From positions 372,001 to 436,000 of the forward strand of contig JAHQRK010000024.1 in the NCBI GenBank assembly GCA_019828595.1: a stretch of 64,000 bases of DNA. The letters are read 5' to 3'. Source of the DNA: Aphanomyces cochlioides. Taxonomy: Eukaryota; Oomycota; Saprolegniomycetes; Saprolegniales; Verrucalvaceae. Shown here one piece after another: positions 10,211 to 20,591 of this stretch. A program made the position numbers and the translations under genes. The notes beneath the pieces were generated by a model that saw nothing but the letters and a program-made list of their open reading frames with translations, had not been told where the DNA came from and made no database searches. Numbering within the stretch: position 1 is the stretch's first letter; each line of letters begins with the position of its first letter.

Positions 10211-11027
10211 ATGGCTGAAGCCTCTCATGAAAACGCAATCGATAAGACGTCCACGCGGCGAACATTTACGGCCGGCGACGACATCATTCTTCTCATGGTG
10301 ATGATGTTCTAGATGTACGATGCTATAAACTTTTAGGCTGTGAACAACGCTCAAGTCTGGGCATGTGCTCCGCGAACGGTTATGAAGGTTTGGGATGGCA
10401 TTGCCGACAAAGTCAATGGCACCCCAAACGTCACTGTTGCAGGAAAGAACGGACCTGCGTACAAGACTCGATTTGAAGGAATGATGAAGTCGTTTTTGGC
10501 ATCCGAATCAAAGTCGAGACGCCAGTCTGGGACAACCGAGGAGTATAACACAAAAGACCAACTTCTCACAGACATTCATCAGCAAATGCAAGATCACACG
10601 GAGGAGCAAGACAAAAATAAGCAGGTAAACAAGCGTAGAGTAGATGCTCTTGAGGCATCGGGAGCGACCATGAGACGAAAAGCTATGGAGGAATCTGAAT
10701 CGTCTACGAGTAGTGATGTAAGCAGTCTATCTTCGTCCAACCATGTTTACAACTTGATCATAGGACGAGCAACAGAGACTGCCAAAAAAGAAAAGACAGA
10801 CCAAGCGCACAAAGCGGGAGCAATTATCCGCGATGATGGATTCAATTGCTTCCGCTGTTGGTTCAATGGAAGCTCCACCAGATAGTTCGTCCATGCTACT
10901 CGACTATTTAAAACACCGTGATACCCAAGAGGCAGAACGTGAAGAACGTCGCATCGCACTTGAAAATGCAAGGGAAAAACGAAATCAAGATTTTTTGCCG
11001 GCAATTATCAACTCTCTACCGCGTTGA
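10211..11027 (+). pseudogene. Harbinger 1 SANT/Myb-like partner protein (frameshifted)
   Basis: ATG at 10211 opens exon 1 (to 10297), then a 39-nt GT-AG intron (10298-10336), then exon 2 beginning AVNNAQVWACAPR. The joined segment FTAGDDIILLM plus AVNNAQVWACAPRTVMKVWD resembles one SANT/trihelix unit. A long charged middle follows, and a coiled-coil-like C-terminus rich in RDTQEAEREERRI ends at 11027. The frame shifts near 10845, between AGAIIRDDG and MMDSIASAVGS. In PIF/Harbinger elements this protein helps the transposase enter the nucleus and bind the ends. Confidence 0.65.
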
Positions 11028-11045
11028 CGAACATAGTCAGCAAGA

Positions 11046-12231
11046 TTATACGTTCGAGTTCAAATAGCCACTTAGTGTGGGTGGCTTCATATCAAAATAC
11101 ATCGTGATTTGATTTCCATGCGGTTGCAGACAGCAGTGGCAATTTGACAAAAGCACGGCAGTGCTAAATATCTTTCCAATTGGCGCCTCGCATGCTTTTT
11201 GCTTCTTATCAAAATTGATGAAAGGCCAAAGCACTTTAATTCGACCAAATCCCCATTCCACGCTCTCTCGAACAGAGCTCATCCTTGCATTAAACTTGGC
11301 TTCTCGTGAACCAGGGGAAGCATTGTTAAAAGGGCAGACTACATAGTCACTGCATGAATATGCAGGATCGCCATAGACGACTGCTCCTTGAAATGTGTCA
11401 TCTGCACGAAATTCATTCTGAAGTCCGCTTCTTGCCAACACAGTACTGTCGTGTCTTCTTCCCTCTACGGGTCCAAAAATTGATGTCATGATTCCGTCGG
11501 GACTGGTAATCCCTTGCCAATTGAAACAGTGGCGTCTGGGATGGCCATTGTAAACAGATCGTTGCAAATTCTCATTTTCATGACGGGGATTTTTGCGAGC
11601 TGTGGGTCGTGAAATGAATTGCTTGGTTCCTATTAAATATACCACGTCAGCAGACGATGTTTAGTTCGCACGGACCATCTATGAATCCCCAACACTTTGC
11701 CAATCGAACACCTTTTGCCTTGACCGCAGCACAATATTCGGGCATTCGTTGTTGTATAAGAGTCTTGTTCAAGTACAACAAATCAGCGTGCTTTGAGTGC
11801 AAAAGACGTATAGTGTGCAGGAAAATCCTCGAATACGAGGCCACTGATCGCCCGAATTCATTTGCAACTGTAAATAGCTTGGATGGTTCGGACAACCTTC
11901 TACACACGATGGCGATAGCTTCGATCCTTGAGACGTTATCTCCACTGGGGGTAACCACGCAAGGATCCAAGCCAAGTTTGATCGATAATTCGTCCAACTG
12001 AGCAACGGTAAAGCGGTATCTCTCAACTGCAGTAGCATCATCGAGATGTATATCGAAGGAATTGGAGAAGTCAATTCTTGGGAGCCCTCGTGTGAGACGA
12101 AACAGCTAGTTTTCCTCCATAGCCTTGAGCAGATGTATGAAGCGTCGGGTGCTACCTCCAGACAAGAGGTATAGCTGCAGCACGAAGAGCATTGCTTCCA
12201 TGGGTCCCAGTTTTGGCGCAACAAAAGCCAT
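11046..12231 (-). pseudogene. Harbinger 1 transposase (DDE_Tnp_4 type), nonsense mutation
   Basis: ATG at 12231 begins MAFVAPKLGPMEAML. An in-frame TAG near 12110 interrupts the N-terminal domain. Downstream, AKCWGFIDG supplies the first Asp. A 46-nt intron (GTCCGT ... TAATAG) then joins to TKQFISRPTARKN, giving the usual FIDGT. The second Asp is in VVYGDPAYS and the Glu in ESVEWGFGRIKVLW. Without the nonsense codon the protein would be about 375 residues, normal for the family. Convergent with the SANT-like gene of the same element, 18 bp apart. Confidence 0.78.
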
Positions 12232-12393
12232 CGAATGTCTCCTTTCCTGAGTCAAATTTGCTTTGAGTTGAACCACAATTTAACTCAACAAAAACAGGCG
12301 TTTGTTCTCAACAAAAAACATATGATATATTTTGTCCAATCAAAATCGATCCTGTTGTCAAAGTTAAACTCAACAAATTTTCGAAAAGGCTCT

Positions 12394-12815
12394 AATGAGA
12401 AGACCATGCGATATTGAGAAATATAAAGCGCTGACGGTGTCTGAAATTGTAATCCAAGTAAAGCGGCAGACAGGAAGGTCGCTATTGATCAAGGTCGTTC
12501 CATTCACAACGTCAAATTGGGAGCAAATGTCGACAATCTTCGCGAATTCAAGCTGTGGAGAGAGTTGAGGGAGATGAGCCTCTTCGACTGCCAGAGTGCG
12601 GGCATCGGATCATAGTCAAATACGAGTTTCGTCCAAAACCAGCCACGACTTTTAAGGCGACCGGTGGGCCATGGATTGACCTGAACGATAGCATCGACTC
12701 GCTGTTGAATATACGCCTTCGGGATAGCTTGAGACGCCTCTGCAGTGTAGAACGTGAGTCGTGACAAAGTCAGCATTTCCATGGAGATCAAATTTGAAAA
12801 TGACAAATTCTCCAT
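12394..12815 (-). pseudogene. AT-2 acyltransferase-like pseudogene, N-terminal piece
   Basis: ATG at 12815 (MENLSFSNLISMEM) leads into LTFYTAEASQ, AYIQQRVDAIVQVNPWPTGRL and then, in another frame, SPQLEFAKIVDICSQFDVV, INSDLPVCRFTWITISDT up to the active-site region at the Harbinger boundary. At least one frameshift is internal (after DYDPMPALW). With the pieces at 9791-10046 and 1060-1585 it reconstitutes one family member spread over 11.8 kb. Confidence 0.75.
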
Positions 12816-13141
12816 GGAAGGACTGTCTCCACTGCAGATAAAAGTTAGACTTGGAAGTTGAATGCAAGTTGTATATCAGAATTTCAGATGCACGCGCAAT
12901 GCTAAGACAGCAATTTGATAAAGGATCCCCTCGTCAAGATCCCGACAAGTTGAGGAATGCAAAGACAAAGGAAGGCACAATTCCCTGGAAAATGACGCCC
13001 ATGGCGGTGCGAAGGATCCCCTCTGGCCTTTTCTGACTGCCGCGGAACATCCTCGCGCCGTCAGCAAAGTTGAGCAATGATGACGCACTCAAATAAGGAT
13101 TTCACCTTTGGTTTAATTAGAGATACAAGTAAACATTCAGG

Positions 13142-14317
13142 TCAAGCAGCGCGAGGAGCCAAAGCTGGATGGTTGTCCAATTTGAAGTCCTCCCGACTGG
13201 CAAACATGACGCCAATGGTCGTTGGAGTTCGTTGAAAAAAGATAATGAGCGCGACCATGGGCGTGACAGTACTACCGAGGAGAGCTGGGAGATGTTCCAC
13301 CATGGTCCACCCAGGCAGCTCTGCTGGCTCATACAATGAGACCCACGACGTTGTCACCAATGTCCGGCTCGTCCAAACGGCTGGAAAACTCCCCGAGCGT
13401 GCTCGACGTAAGCCTTTCGTCGCCAAAGACTCGCGAATAAGCGCTGGACTTGAATAGTCTTCCGGCTGGTACCCAAGAAGGAACTCATAGTTTCCCGCAT
13501 GGTGTCGATCCACGCCGTCGACCCTGCCACGGCAATTGACGGCCATAAAACCAATATCGCATTGCATCCAACGACAAACCCATGAAGTGAGGACGTCGTT
13601 GGTCGAGACATAGCCGACGGGCGACTCTGCCTTGTACTTGGCCTTCTCTTTGGCAATCCACTCTGCATTTACAGTGTGCACTGTGTAGCGTAAGCTTGGG
13701 CCAAATGTCATCGTCATCGTGGAATTGAACATGAACGCCCAGGAATTCATAATTGTGCTCGAGTCGTTGCCGTCTTTGACGGCAGCATCTAAACGAGCAT
13801 CAAAGTCGAGAACCCTTGACGGGGACAAAGCTTCGACAGCAGTCTTGGCGCTGAGCATGCCATAGAGACGGTAATATGTGTATCCATCGGCGATGCCATG
13901 AGATAGTGAAAAGTACAGAGCGCCTTGGGTGTCGGATGTCGTGATCCATGTAAAGCGGCACAGAGGGCGGTCGCTGTTGATCAATGTCGTGCCAGTCGCA
14001 ACGTCAAAAGGAAAGCATAAATCGGCCAGCTTGGAGAGTTCAAGCCGAGGAGACAGCTCGGGAATGTGCGCTTCTTCGACTGCTAGAGGCTGGCCTTGTG
14101 GGTCGAAATGGAGTGTCAGGTTTGACAAGAACCAACCACTTTTGAGCTGGCCGGTCAGCCATGGGTTGGCTTGAACGATGGCGTCGACACGCTGCTGGAT
14201 GTACGCTTTCGTGCTCGCGTGAGAGGCACTTGTCGTTGTGGAGTAGAATGTGATGGACGAAATGGGCGTGAAAAACGACGCCCCCAACTCCATCCCGAGC
14301 ATTTGGATTGATTGCAT
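13142..14317 (-). CDS. HXXXD acyltransferase-like AT-3 (intact)
   Basis: A single uninterrupted frame of 391 residues. I take ATG at 14317 (MQSIQMLGMELG) because the upstream in-frame extension has no ATG; start sites at the next two Met are possible. Domains follow the BAHD/condensation two-lobe plan: N-lobe with ISSITFYSTT, AYIQQRVDAIVQANPWLTG and WITTSDTQGALYF, active site LSHGIADGYTYYRLYGML, a linker with HTVNAEWIAKEKAKYK, and C-lobe with NDVLTSWVCRW, FMAVNCRGRVDGVD, GNYEFLLGYQPEDYSS and IIFFQRTPTTIGVMF. No signal peptide or membrane span is evident, so probably cytosolic. Acyl donor and acceptor are unknown. Closest relatives in the window are AT-5 and AT-4. The DFGWG motif of plant BAHD enzymes is absent, so it is not a canonical BAHD. 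Confidence 0.75.
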   Translation of the reverse strand: MQSIQMLGMELGASFFTPISSITFYSTTTSASHASTKAYIQQRVDAIVQANPWLTGQLKSGWFLSNLTLHFDPQGQPLAVEEAHIPELSPRLELSKLADLCFPFDVATGTTLINSDRPLCRFTWITTSDTQGALYFSLSHGIADGYTYYRLYGMLSAKTAVEALSPSRVLDFDARLDAAVKDGNDSSTIMNSWAFMFNSTMTMTFGPSLRYTVHTVNAEWIAKEKAKYKAESPVGYVSTNDVLTSWVCRWMQCDIGFMAVNCRGRVDGVDRHHAGNYEFLLGYQPEDYSSPALIRESLATKGLRRARSGSFPAVWTSRTLVTTSWVSLYEPAELPGWTMVEHLPALLGSTVTPMVALIIFFQRTPTTIGVMFASREDFKLDNHPALAPRAA

Positions 14318-14726
14318 GGCGGCAAAAGTGACAGTGGCCACTCCCAAACAGGCAACGACGAATCTCCCATCGCATGGAGAGGCCCAAGATTGGCGACATG
14401 CAACCACATGCCAACCAGGCGCTTGAAGTGTATCAACTGTACTGTAGGGACGAATTGAGCCTTAGGGGGGATCGACGCCGCCGTCGTCAACATTTTGCAA
14501 GCTCTCAGTGAGAACTTTCCCAATTTACATGGACAATGACTGAGTCTGCACGAGGAAATCGCGTGGCCGCGGTATAAGGAGTCCAATACACATTATTCGT
14601 CGTGCCTGCCTCGAAGTGGTCGTCATTGCCACTTGGGTGCAAAAAGTACATTGTACACTCGTCGTGTGACTCACATGGTCACATTGGCGTCATATGCAGG
14701 CGAATCATTGATGATCGCATCCTCCT

Positions 14727-15010
14727 GGGGACGGATAAAGGCACAACCCCACCACCCCGGTACTTAAATAAGAAACATATGTTGCATTTGTGTCCCTAGA
14801 AGCCTAAACAAGAGTGCGTTGCAGTTGAGCAGGGTAGATGTACATGCTGCTCTGCCGTGGCGGAGGACGTGCCAGGCTCAGGAGCTGCTTGGCGGCGCAG
14901 TTTCAGCTGGCACAGGCAAACCCTGAGGAGCTTTGCCCTAAACATTTCCTTATTTAAGTACCAGGGTGGTGCCGCTATCCTCCTGGGGTGGTGCCTTTAT
15001 CACTTCCCCA
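14727..15010. repeat. MITE-like inverted repeat
   Basis: GATAAAGGCACAACCCCACC ... GGTACTTAAATAAG at 14734-14770 recurs in inverted form at about 14949-15002, with TGGGGA outside both arms, forming an imperfect hairpin with about 180 bp between arms. The only reading frame inside is short. It looks like a non-autonomous DNA-element remnant; I could not identify its family or a target duplication. Confidence 0.45.
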
Positions 15011-15361
15011 TCCTCCCGTTCTCTTTCGTTGGTCGTTTCTACGTGCCTTGTCGTGGATCATTCCTGAGAGAATTTTCATCCAGACGAGCTGGGAAAGAAA
15101 GAATCGACTGGAACGCAGCGCGCACTTGATTTAACCACGACTTCGAAAATCTTTGCAAACCCAAAGATGTGCAGGAAAAGCAGTGACCACGCCAAAGTTG
15201 CGTCAGAGGCAAATGTATAGGCAATTCAACAAACATCAAGGCTGAATATCAGGAGAGTTCTCCTCCTGGTAGCTGAGGATCTTATGAATCCATGCAAGAC
15301 TTCGAGAAGAGCAATCTAAATCGAGTTGAGATTCTAATATTGTTGATAGCTTCATACTGTT
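15011..15361. other. Spacer upstream of AT-4
   Basis: No coding sequence that I can support and no clear regulatory element. Confidence 0.4.
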
Positions 15362-16246
15362 TCAGCTACGAATCATAGCACCAATGCTAGTTGGAGTTCG
15401 CTGAAAGAATACAATCAACGTCGTCGCTGGGGAGCTACCAAATACAGCAGGAAGATGCCCACCCAGGTAGCGCTGCTGGCTCGTACACCGTGATCTATGA
15501 CGTTGCTATCAGAGTCGTGGCCGTCTAAAAGGCCCCCGAGCGTGCTCGACGATAGCCATTCGTTGTGATCGACTCACGAATAAGCGCTGGACTTGAGTAG
15601 TTTGATATCCGAGAAGAAACTCGTAGTTACCAGCAAGTTGTCGATCCACGCCGTCAACTCTGCTACGGCAATTGATAGTCAAGAACCCAACATCGCATCC
15701 AGAGTTTCGAAGAGCCCATGCTGTCAAAACGTCGTTGGTGGAGACGTAGCCCAAAGGCGATTCATCCTTGTACTTGGCCTTCTCGTCGGGGCTTCAGCGA
15801 GTGAAATGCAAATCGAGGACTTGGACCGGCCGCCATGATCTTCATCATGTTGTAGAAATACCCAAAGGACTTGAAGAGAGGTCTTGAGTCGTTGCCGCCA
15901 TTAAAAGTCGCGTTTAAACAAGCATCAAAGTCAAGAACTCTTGTTGGCGTCATTCCTTCAACAGCAGTGTTAGCACTGAGCATGCCATAGAGACCGTAAT
16001 ATGTATACCCGTCGGCAATCCCATGCGATAGTGAGAAGTACAAAGCCCCGAGAGTGTCGACAAAGAGGAACTTCGGAGACGACCACTCAGCCATGGATTA
16101 GATTGAACGATGGCGTCCAGGCGATCTTGAATATACGCTTTGGTGCTCGTATGAGAGGCAGTTGCTGTGGCGTACAACGTAATCGACGAGATGGACGAGA
16201 CGAACGATAAGCCACGTGCGATATCTAAGAGTTTGATCGTTTCCAT
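15362..16246 (-). pseudogene. AT-4 acyltransferase-like pseudogene
   Basis: ATG at 16246 (METIKLLDIARGL) leads to ISSITLYATATAS and AYIQDRLDAIVQSNPWLSG. A deletion of roughly 80 codons then fuses this to a segment shortly before DTLGALYFSLSHGIADGYTY. The active-site motif survives but the following YYRLYGML is YYGLYGML. The rest (VLDFDACLNATFNGGND, GYVSTNDVLTAWAL, FLTINCRSRVDG) needs at least three frames. The gene is closest to AT-3 and AT-5 and is clearly dead. Confidence 0.8.
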
Positions 16247-16782
16247 GCTATGCCAATCGAATTGTGACCATTGTGGTGACAACATCGAGTCTTCAGAGAC
16301 ACCAACGGCGTATCTCCGTCGCGACGGTGCGGGTCCTTCACTTCAATATTTTGCTCAGCAAACGTTGCCAATCTTGTGTCCTGGCTGTGGATAAGAATGT
16401 TTGGGTCACCGCCGATGGTAAGTTGTCCCCTGTGACAGCCACACACAGCTTTGAATCTCCCATACTCCAAAGAGCTCCCTTGTACTACAGCGACATCAAA
16501 CTAGTATCGACAGCGAGCAAGAGATTGCACAAGAGTTATCCACGTCTTTATCATAGCATCGCACAGAAGTCGATAAATTTTAGTTAAGATAACATTACTC
16601 ATGGATTCTTGTGAATATTCTTAGGCTTTGATGAATCGATACGGACCACCCATGTCAGTCATCACGTCTATAATAGCGTGTTCCTGCGGCTGCGCTCTAT
16701 CTCTGCCCGACATCAACAGCATACTTCATATTGCATTCTTCAAACAGCTTATTATGCTATCTTAGGCTTAGATTGTGGGTGT
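16247..16782. other. Spacer between AT-4 and AT-5
   Basis: No supported gene on either strand. A plus-strand frame at 16264-16587 is open by chance and has no recognisable features. Confidence 0.45.
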
Positions 16783-18015
16783 TCAGCAAGATAGTCGAAT
16801 GCCTTTGATAAAAGTTTGAATTTTGCCTAATGCCATGCGGCGCGAGGGGCTACAGGCGCGAGGGGCTACAGCTCGATCGTTGTCCAATTTCAAGTCCACA
16901 CGACTGGCGAACGTGACACCAATACTTGTTGGTGTTCGCTGGAAAAAGACAACCAGCGCCGTCAAGGGCGTGTTACCACAGACCGCAGGGAGATGTTCTA
17001 CCATGGCCCACCCAGGCAGCTCTGCTGGCTCGTACAACGTGACCCATGACGTAATTATCGCTGTCGACGTTGTCCACATGGCTGGAAAGCTGCCTGAGCG
17101 CGCTCGACGGTAACGATTTGTCGTGATTGACTCACGGATAAGGCCAGGACTTGAGTAATCTTGGGGTTGGTAGCCAAGAACAAACTGGTAGTTTCCAGCA
17201 TGTTGGCGATCCACGCCATCAACTCTGCCGCGGCAATTGATTGCCATGAACCCAACATCACATCCAGTTGTGCGAAGAGCCCATGAAGTCAAGACGTCGT
17301 TGGTGGAGACGTAGCCCACAGGTGATTCATCCTTGTATTTGGCCTTCTCTTCAGCAATCCACTCAGGGTTGAACGTGTGCATGGTGAATCGCGGCCCTGG
17401 ACTTAGCGCCATCGTCTTCATCATGTTGAACGTGTATGAAAACGATGTGACTAGAGAGCTTGAGTCGTTGCCGCCTTGGACAGCAGCGTCTAAGCGCTCG
17501 TCAAAGTCCAGAATCCTCGTTGGCGTCAAAGCTTGGACAGTCGTCTTGGCACTCAGCATGCCATAAAGGCGGTAATACGTATAGCCATCGCCAATGCCAT
17601 GAGATAGGGAGAAGTACAAAGCGCCTTGAGTGTCGGAGATCGTGATCCAAGTCACTCGGAAAAGAGCAAGGTCGCTGTTGAGCACGGCAGTACTTGCCAC
17701 GACGTCAAAAGACGAGCAAAGAGTGACAAGTTTTGTGAATTCAAGCTGAGGAGACAATTCAGGCAAATGCGCATCTTCGACAGCTAGAGGCCGACCATTC
17801 GGATCAAACTCGAGGGTGAGGTTTGCACCGAACCAACCACTTCGGAGACGGCCAGAGAGCCACGGGTTGGCTTGAACGATGGCATCGACGCGTTCTTGAA
17901 TATATGCTTTCGTGCTAACATGCGAGGCAGTCGTTGTCGTGTAGAACGTAATGGACGAGATGGGCGTGTAAATCGTCGCGTTATACTCGCTCGGTAATAA
18001 TTGGATCGTTTCCAT
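16783..18015 (-). CDS. HXXXD acyltransferase-like AT-5 (intact)
   Basis: One open frame of 410 residues from ATG at 18015 (METIQLLPSEYN); the extra upstream frame has no ATG. Motifs in order: ISSITFYTTTTAS (about residue 19), AYIQERVDAIVQANPWLSG (about 37), WITISDTQGALYF (about 123), active site SLSHGIGDGYTYYRLYGML with His139 and Asp143, FNPEWIAEEKAKYKDES, NDVLTSWALRTTGC, FMAINCRGRVDGVDRQ, GNYQFVLGYQPQDYSS, VVFFQRTPTSIGVTF. The C-terminus runs about 20 residues longer than in AT-3 or AT-6. Soluble, two-lobed acyltransferase-like protein of unknown substrate. A 12-bp block is repeated in tandem close to the 3' end of the frame (around 16836-16870). Confidence 0.75.
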   Translation of the reverse strand: METIQLLPSEYNATIYTPISSITFYTTTTASHVSTKAYIQERVDAIVQANPWLSGRLRSGWFGANLTLEFDPNGRPLAVEDAHLPELSPQLEFTKLVTLCSSFDVVASTAVLNSDLALFRVTWITISDTQGALYFSLSHGIGDGYTYYRLYGMLSAKTTVQALTPTRILDFDERLDAAVQGGNDSSSLVTSFSYTFNMMKTMALSPGPRFTMHTFNPEWIAEEKAKYKDESPVGYVSTNDVLTSWALRTTGCDVGFMAINCRGRVDGVDRQHAGNYQFVLGYQPQDYSSPGLIRESITTNRYRRARSGSFPAMWTTSTAIITSWVTLYEPAELPGWAMVEHLPAVCGNTPLTALVVFFQRTPTSIGVTFASRVDLKLDNDRAVAPRACSPSRRMALGKIQTFIKGIRLSC

Positions 18016-18884
18016 GTTGAGGGCAAAATCGATTGTGAGCAATTCTGTGGAGACGACGGTGCCTTCAGAGACGTGAGGGAAATCTCCACAAGATCGTAGT
18101 ATCAATCATGACAACAAACTCTCAGCTGTCAATGAGTTGCGCCGTAAGCGACATCACCTGACAAGTACCAATCAGACCGTCGAGAAAAGTCACAAAAGAT
18201 GCACTCGAAAGCGATCGTGGGGGGGACAAGTGGACGATTTCGCGTTCGCTTCAACGTTTTCGACGAAAGCGATCGTCTCTTTGGCATCTCTACAGAACAA
18301 GTTGACGATACATGCTTCTCCTCAAGTCCTTGCACTTGTGTTGAATGGGTGGCTGTGAAACGAGCACCACTGTCGCTTGCTCATAAAGTTCAATGTCGTC
18401 GAGGAGGATGGAGACGCAAGACCCGACTAAGTCCATCTTGTATTCTGCTGCCATTCACTCAGCATGGAAAGTGTTGAGCTGATTCACGAGATTCGAAAAG
18501 GATTCAAAAGATGACAGCATGAATAGCTCATGATATATTGCGAGGGCGGCGGATCTCGACAAGTGCTCGAGAAATCTCGACTCGGTCGAATTGATTTCAA
18601 TTCCCTGTAAGATTTAAACACGTATCCATGCTTAGAGGAGTAAGCATGGGCGCAAAGAGTAGGTTGAAAGTGTCTAATGTGGTCGTTTAGGGGCATGCGG
18701 ACAGACATGATAGCCCGGATGTTCATCAACTCGACAATCTCACGTTAACGTTACTCTAGCTGAGTTTGAACTTTCCAAAGTCATTTACTAAGTCCATCTC
18801 GTTCTCCTTGTTCAGTTGTTCATCCTCTTCGAAGTAGAGCCGTAAGACTTGTTGGAGTTTGTAAGAAAGACGTGAAGAGCGTGC
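18016..18884. other. Spacer between AT-5 and the AT relic
   Basis: I see no supported gene here. Open frames are short and lack features. Confidence 0.45.
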
Positions 18885-18960
18885 ATCCCAGCAACCCTGC
18901 TGGCTCATATTATGTGACCCATGACGTTGCTATCGCAGTCGCCCTCGTCCATCGTACATA
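18885..18960 (-). pseudogene. Short AT relic
   Basis: About 75 bases match the family block that encodes WVTLYEPAELPGW (compare 13313-13370): the segment CCTGCTGGCTCATA ... GTGACCCATGACGTTGC is easily recognised. Nothing else of that copy remains, which indicates earlier copy loss in the array. Confidence 0.55.
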
Positions 18961-19057
18961 TGCTCATTAAAAACATCGATTTGAAATGGTGAAGCAAAGG
19001 ATTTGTTTGTTGCTCGCCATTGAGTTTGCTCAGAGTCATAATTCTGGAGCAAATAGA

Positions 19058-20224
19058 CTAGAGAGCGACAGCAGGATGATCGTCGAGATTACAGCCCATG
19101 AGACTTCCGTAGACAACTCCAATGCAAGCCGAGGTACGCTGAAAAATGACGCTAAAGGCGGTAAAGAACGGCATGTTGCCCCTCACGATCGGCAAGTGTT
19201 CCACCATGGACCATCCTGGTAGCAACGCTGGCTTGTACAATGTCGCCCAAGATGTCACAAACGTTGTCGCGCGTAGCATCCACGGAAACTTGCCTGAATT
19301 CACACGACGAAAACCATTCACGGCGATTGATTCTCGAATCAAAGCTGGTGTTGCATAGTCTTCAGGCTGGTAGCCCACGACGGTCTCGTAATTTCCAGCG
19401 AAGTGCCAATCCACACCGTCGACACGACCTCGTAAATTGATGGCCATAAATCCAACTTGGCAGCCACTCATTCGATAGACCCATGAGGTAACAACGTCGT
19501 TGGTTGACACATATCCAGCCGACGAAGAGTTTTTAAACAGCGCCTTCTCGGTCGAAATCCAAGCAGGATTGATAGTTCGAACGACAATGGTGTGGCTGCG
19601 GCGTGCAACCATGTTGCCGACGATATTTAACGCAAACGGTAGCGATTTGACCAACGCCATGGCATCATTGCCACCTTTGATTGCCACTTCCACTCGTGAT
19701 TCAATGTCAGCCAAACGATGTGGATTCAACTGTTCAACGGGGCTGTCAGAGCTGAGCATGCCATAGAGTCGATAGTAAGTGTAGCCGTCGCCGATTCCAT
19801 GCGAGAGGGACATCAAAAGAGCTCCTGCAGTGTCGGAGATCGTAATCCAGTGGATTCGGAAGAGAGGTTGGTCTGCATTCAGAACAGCAAGCCCGCCACG
19901 GACTTCCAGAGGTGCACAACAAGCAACCAGATCGTTGTAGTTGAGATTTGGTGCAAGTATTGGCATAAAGGATTCTTCTAGTGGGAGCGTCGTGGCACGT
20001 GGATTAAAGACCAGTTGAGGGTTAGCGCTTGTCCAAACGGATACGATACGACCAGTGAGCCATGGATTCGCTTGGACGATTGCATTCACTCGGGCTTGCA
20101 AGTACTGCTTGATATTCCCGAAGTCACTTGGTGCACCATGATCTGAAGCGTAGAACGTGATTGTTGAGATAATCGGGGCGACCAACGTCATCCAGTCAAT
20201 CCCGACTTTCTTCACCACCACCAT
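19058..20224 (-). CDS. HXXXD acyltransferase-like AT-6 (intact)
   Basis: One open frame of 388 residues from ATG at 20224 (MVVVKKVGIDWM). It shares the two-lobe plan with AT-3 and AT-5 but belongs to a different subgroup together with AT-7: FYASDHGAPSDFGN, VQANPWLTGRIVSVW, WITISDTAGALLM, active site LSHGIGDGYTYYRLYGML, INPAWISTEKALFK, NDVVTSWVYRMSGCQVGFMA, WHFAGNYETVVGYQPEDYAT, VIFQRTSACIGVVYG. The acceptor-site residues around the second lobe differ from AT-3/AT-5 (for example FPWMLRATTFVTSW), so acceptor preference may differ; that is inference. No membrane span. It is one of three undamaged copies in the array. Confidence 0.75.
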   Translation of the reverse strand: MVVVKKVGIDWMTLVAPIISTITFYASDHGAPSDFGNIKQYLQARVNAIVQANPWLTGRIVSVWTSANPQLVFNPRATTLPLEESFMPILAPNLNYNDLVACCAPLEVRGGLAVLNADQPLFRIHWITISDTAGALLMSLSHGIGDGYTYYRLYGMLSSDSPVEQLNPHRLADIESRVEVAIKGGNDAMALVKSLPFALNIVGNMVARRSHTIVVRTINPAWISTEKALFKNSSSAGYVSTNDVVTSWVYRMSGCQVGFMAINLRGRVDGVDWHFAGNYETVVGYQPEDYATPALIRESIAVNGFRRVNSGKFPWMLRATTFVTSWATLYKPALLPGWSMVEHLPIVRGNMPFFTAFSVIFQRTSACIGVVYGSLMGCNLDDHPAVAL

Positions 20225-20591
20225 GTCAATCAAACAATGACGTCAACTGGGAATTCGAGCTCCCACTCATGGTTCAACCAACGGATGCAACAAACTGTCG
20301 GGATTGTCGAACATACATCAGTCAATGCAGTCGCCCATCGACTCAGGCGATTCGAGATAAGACAAACATCAGAGCACCCACGGAATCATGCAGAAAGCAC
20401 GAGGAAGAACGTCGAGAGCTCCACCGGCGGGTCGATCCATCGATCAGTTGACGGTTGACATGATGGCTCAGGACTACTCCAACTGATACTCCGAAATGTT
20501 GTCATCTTCTGTGTAGCGTTTCCTGAAGTTGCACCGAGGAAATGGTCGGATTTAGTTCACGCCAGACTCTGACATGATAATTACGAAGGGG
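20225..20591. other. Spacer between AT-6 and AT-7
   Basis: No supported gene. Contains the putative AT-6 upstream region; no distinctive element seen. Confidence 0.45.

Larger units (their letters stand above)
10047..12393. mobile_element. PIF/Harbinger-type transposon 1
   Basis: Imperfect inverted ends (AGAGACTTTTCGAA at left, complement of AGAGCCTTTTCGAA at right, similarity continuing for about 35 bp) are flanked by AAT at 10044-10046 and 12394-12396, a three-base duplication as expected for this superfamily. It carries two divergent-type genes: a SANT/Myb-like DNA-binding protein on plus (10211-11027) and a DDE_Tnp_4-type transposase on minus (11046-12231). Both have at least one lesion. 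It interrupts AT-2. Confidence 0.82.

Noticed and set aside
19058..20224. Chloramphenicol acetyltransferase or NRPS condensation domain
   Set aside because: The HXXXD-like motif is shared, but length, second-lobe motifs and lack of neighbouring carrier or adenylation domains do not fit either.
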